7,719 nt of DNA from Candidatus Sulfopaludibacter sp. SbA3 (GTDB lineage Bacteria; Acidobacteriota; Terriglobia; 2-12-FULL-54-10). The position numbers and the translations under genes are program-made. The stretch's first letter is position 1. Each line of letters begins with the position of its first letter. Below, piece after piece: positions 6,292 through 7,719 of the stretch. The stretch lies in the NCBI GenBank assembly GCA_945865705.1, contig CAMBEY010000137.1, forward strand, positions 1 through 7,719, read 5' to 3'. The notes under the pieces are model-generated. The model was not told where the DNA came from. It did not search any database and was given only the letters and a program-made list of their open reading frames with translations.

Positions 6292-7635
6292 ATGACCAAC
6301 CACGGACATATCCTGAATAGTCTGCCTGCGGGGCGCAAGGTGGGCATTGCGTTTTCCGGCGGGCTCGACACCTCTGCGGCGCTGCACTGGATGCGCGCCA
6401 AGGGCGCCATCCCCTACGCCTACACGGCGAACCTCGGCCAGCCCGATGAGTCGGACTACGACGCCATCCCCAGACGCGCCGTGGAATACGGCGCCGAAAA
6501 AGCCCGGCTCATTGACTGCCGCGCGCAACTAGTGTCGGAGGGCATTGCGGCGTTGCAGTGCTCGGCGTTCCATATCTCCACCGCCGGCGTGCCTTACTTC
6601 AACACCACGCCGCTCGGCCGCGCCGTTACCGGCACCATGCTGGTGGTCGCCATGAAGGACGACGACGTCCACATCTGGGGCGACGGCAGCACGTTCAAGG
6701 GCAATGACATTGAACGCTTCTATCGCTACGGCCTGCTGGCCAACCCGAGTCTGCAAATCTACAAGCCGTGGCTCGACCAGCAGTTCATTGACGAACTGGG
6801 CGGGCGCAAGGAGATGTCCGAGTATCTGAACAAGGCTGGGTTCGGCTACAAAATGAGCGTCGAGAAGGCCTACTCGACTGACTCGAACATGCTCGGCGCC
6901 ACGCATGAAGCCAAGGACCTGGAGTTCCTGAACAAGGGCGTCAAGATCGTCGAGCCGATCATGGGCGTGGCCTTCTGGCGCGAAGATGTCGCGGTGAAGC
7001 CCGAGACAGTGACCATCACGTTCGCCGAGGGCCGGCCCGTCGCGCTGAACGGAAAATCATTTGACGATGAGGTCGAGTTGCTGATGGAGGCCAACCGCAT
7101 CGGCGGGCGGCACGGGCTGGGCATGAGCGATCAGATCGAGAACCGCATCATCGAGGCCAAGTCGCGCGGCATCTACGAAGCGCCGGGTTTGGCTCTGCTC
7201 TACATTGCCTATGAGCGGCTGGTAACCGGCATCCACAATGAGGACACCATCGAGCAGTATCGGACTGAAGGCCGAAAGCTGGGAAGGTTTCTCTATCAAG
7301 GCCGCTGGTTCGATCCGCAGGCGCTGATGCTGCGCGACTCAATGCAGCGTTGGGTGGCCCGCGCCATCACCGGCGAGGTCGCCGTCGAGCTGCGCCGCGG
7401 CAATGACTACACCATTCTCGATACGGTGAGTCCCAACCTGACGTATCATCCCGAGCGGCTGACCATGGAACGCGGCGAAGCTTTCTTCACGCCCGCCGAC
7501 CGCATCGGCCAACTCACCATGCGCAACCTGGACATCATCGACACGCGCGAAAAGCTGATCACCTACACCAAGAGCGGACTGCTCTCCACCGGCGAAGGCT
7601 CGCCGCTGCCCAGACTAACCGACGGCAAAAAGTAG
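6292..7635 (+). CDS. argG: Argininosuccinate synthase
   Basis: This 447-residue cytoplasmic enzyme joins citrulline and aspartate using ATP (releasing AMP and PPi) to give argininosuccinate, the penultimate step of arginine synthesis before ArgH. It is the long E. coli-type form, also 447 residues there, rather than the roughly 400-residue form common in many bacteria. From memory of E. coli ArgG the similarity is high along the whole length. Visible motifs are the ATP PP-loop FSGGLDTS (21-28), YTANLGQPDE (44-53), FNTTPLGRAVTGTM (103-116), IWGDGSTFKGNDIERFYRYG (128-147), SVEKAYSTDSNMLGATHEAK (189-208), IGGRHGLGMSDQIENRIIEA (270-289) and GRFLYQGRWFD (331-341). The ATG gives a start aligned to E. 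coli (ILNSLPAGRKVGIAFSGGLD). No ribosome binding site is seen. It appears to be a single-gene unit bounded by repeat copies on both sides; argH is not visible in the window. Confidence 0.98.
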   Translation: MTNHGHILNSLPAGRKVGIAFSGGLDTSAALHWMRAKGAIPYAYTANLGQPDESDYDAIPRRAVEYGAEKARLIDCRAQLVSEGIAALQCSAFHISTAGVPYFNTTPLGRAVTGTMLVVAMKDDDVHIWGDGSTFKGNDIERFYRYGLLANPSLQIYKPWLDQQFIDELGGRKEMSEYLNKAGFGYKMSVEKAYSTDSNMLGATHEAKDLEFLNKGVKIVEPIMGVAFWREDVAVKPETVTITFAEGRPVALNGKSFDDEVELLMEANRIGGRHGLGMSDQIENRIIEAKSRGIYEAPGLALLYIAYERLVTGIHNEDTIEQYRTEGRKLGRFLYQGRWFDPQALMLRDSMQRWVARAITGEVAVELRRGNDYTILDTVSPNLTYHPERLTMERGEAFFTPADRIGQLTMRNLDIIDTREKLITYTKSGLLSTGEGSPLPRLTDGKK

Positions 7636-7640
7636 GGGCT

Positions 7641-7681
7641 GGCCGTCACAGAGCCGCGCGCGTCAGCAAGCGGACACGGCC
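7641..7681 (+). repeat. Diverged third copy of the argG-flanking repeat, with hairpin potential
   Basis: Bases 7643-7673 match 6080-6110 of the upstream element at 27 of 31 positions in the same orientation; the shared central block is GCCGCGCGCGT followed by AGCAAGCGG. Outer arms GGCCGT (7641-7646) and ACGGCC (7676-7681) are perfectly complementary, and inner CCGC/GCGG can also pair. The hairpin begins five bases past the argG stop and could end or stabilise the transcript, though no T run follows. Copies on both sides of argG, with substitutions between them, indicate a dispersed repeat family. Bases after 7681 show nothing further. Confidence 0.7.
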
Positions 7682-7719
7682 GGCGGTGCATAGTGCTCAA
7701 TTTGCGCAGCTAAACCCCA

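Noticed and set aside
6051..6320. Two opposing small frames starting with the same residues (MRDSAARVSKRANG)
   Set aside because: The identity is produced by the perfect inverted arms of the repeat element, not by related proteins.

Overview
The window carries the replication-initiation genes dnaA and dnaN on the minus strand, and a mixed block of genes on the plus strand. It is most likely chromosomal DNA of an Acidobacteriota member. That is an inference from moderately high GC and protein style: DnaN begins MEFSVQRTDFLRELALSQG, and DnaA carries an FGGKHHTTVLHS signature with a KDNSRKIVYPRQ basic loop. No rRNA or other firm taxonomic marker is present.

Left part (1-2813, minus strand): dnaA (2813 to 1476) is followed by a 261-bp intergenic region and then dnaN (1214 to 78). 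The intergenic region has a perfect DnaA box (TTATCCACA), two one-mismatch boxes, a weaker box and an AT-rich stretch, so it is a good oriC candidate. dnaN has a near-perfect ribosome binding site, a plausible promoter inside the AT-rich stretch and a hairpin with a short T run just after its stop.

Middle part (2814-3986): this region has visibly lower GC. It holds the dnaA promoter region, a GNAT N-acetyltransferase gene interrupted by one in-frame amber codon with the whole C-terminal half intact downstream, and a 363-bp stretch with no convincing protein gene. That stretch ends at the helicase and holds an inverted repeat around a -10-like hexamer and a possible 13-codon leader ORF.

Right part (3987-7719, plus strand): a DEAD-box RNA helicase of RhlE type (GTG start) overlaps by 4 bases with a SpoIIE/RsbU-like PPM phosphatase (TTG start), so the two are probably translationally coupled. 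Next comes a 179-bp palindromic element with perfect 47-bp inverted arms. Immediately after it are a compact promoter and argG, which encodes argininosuccinate synthase of the long E. coli type and may have a leaderless mRNA. A diverged third copy of the repeat core follows the argG stop.

Functionally, dnaA and dnaN initiate replication and tether the replicative polymerase. The helicase/phosphatase pair suggests an RNA-remodelling or stress-signalling unit. ArgG is a housekeeping arginine-biosynthesis enzyme. The points most worth follow-up are the candidate oriC, the palindromic repeat family around argG, the amber-interrupted acetyltransferase and the helicase/phosphatase coupling.
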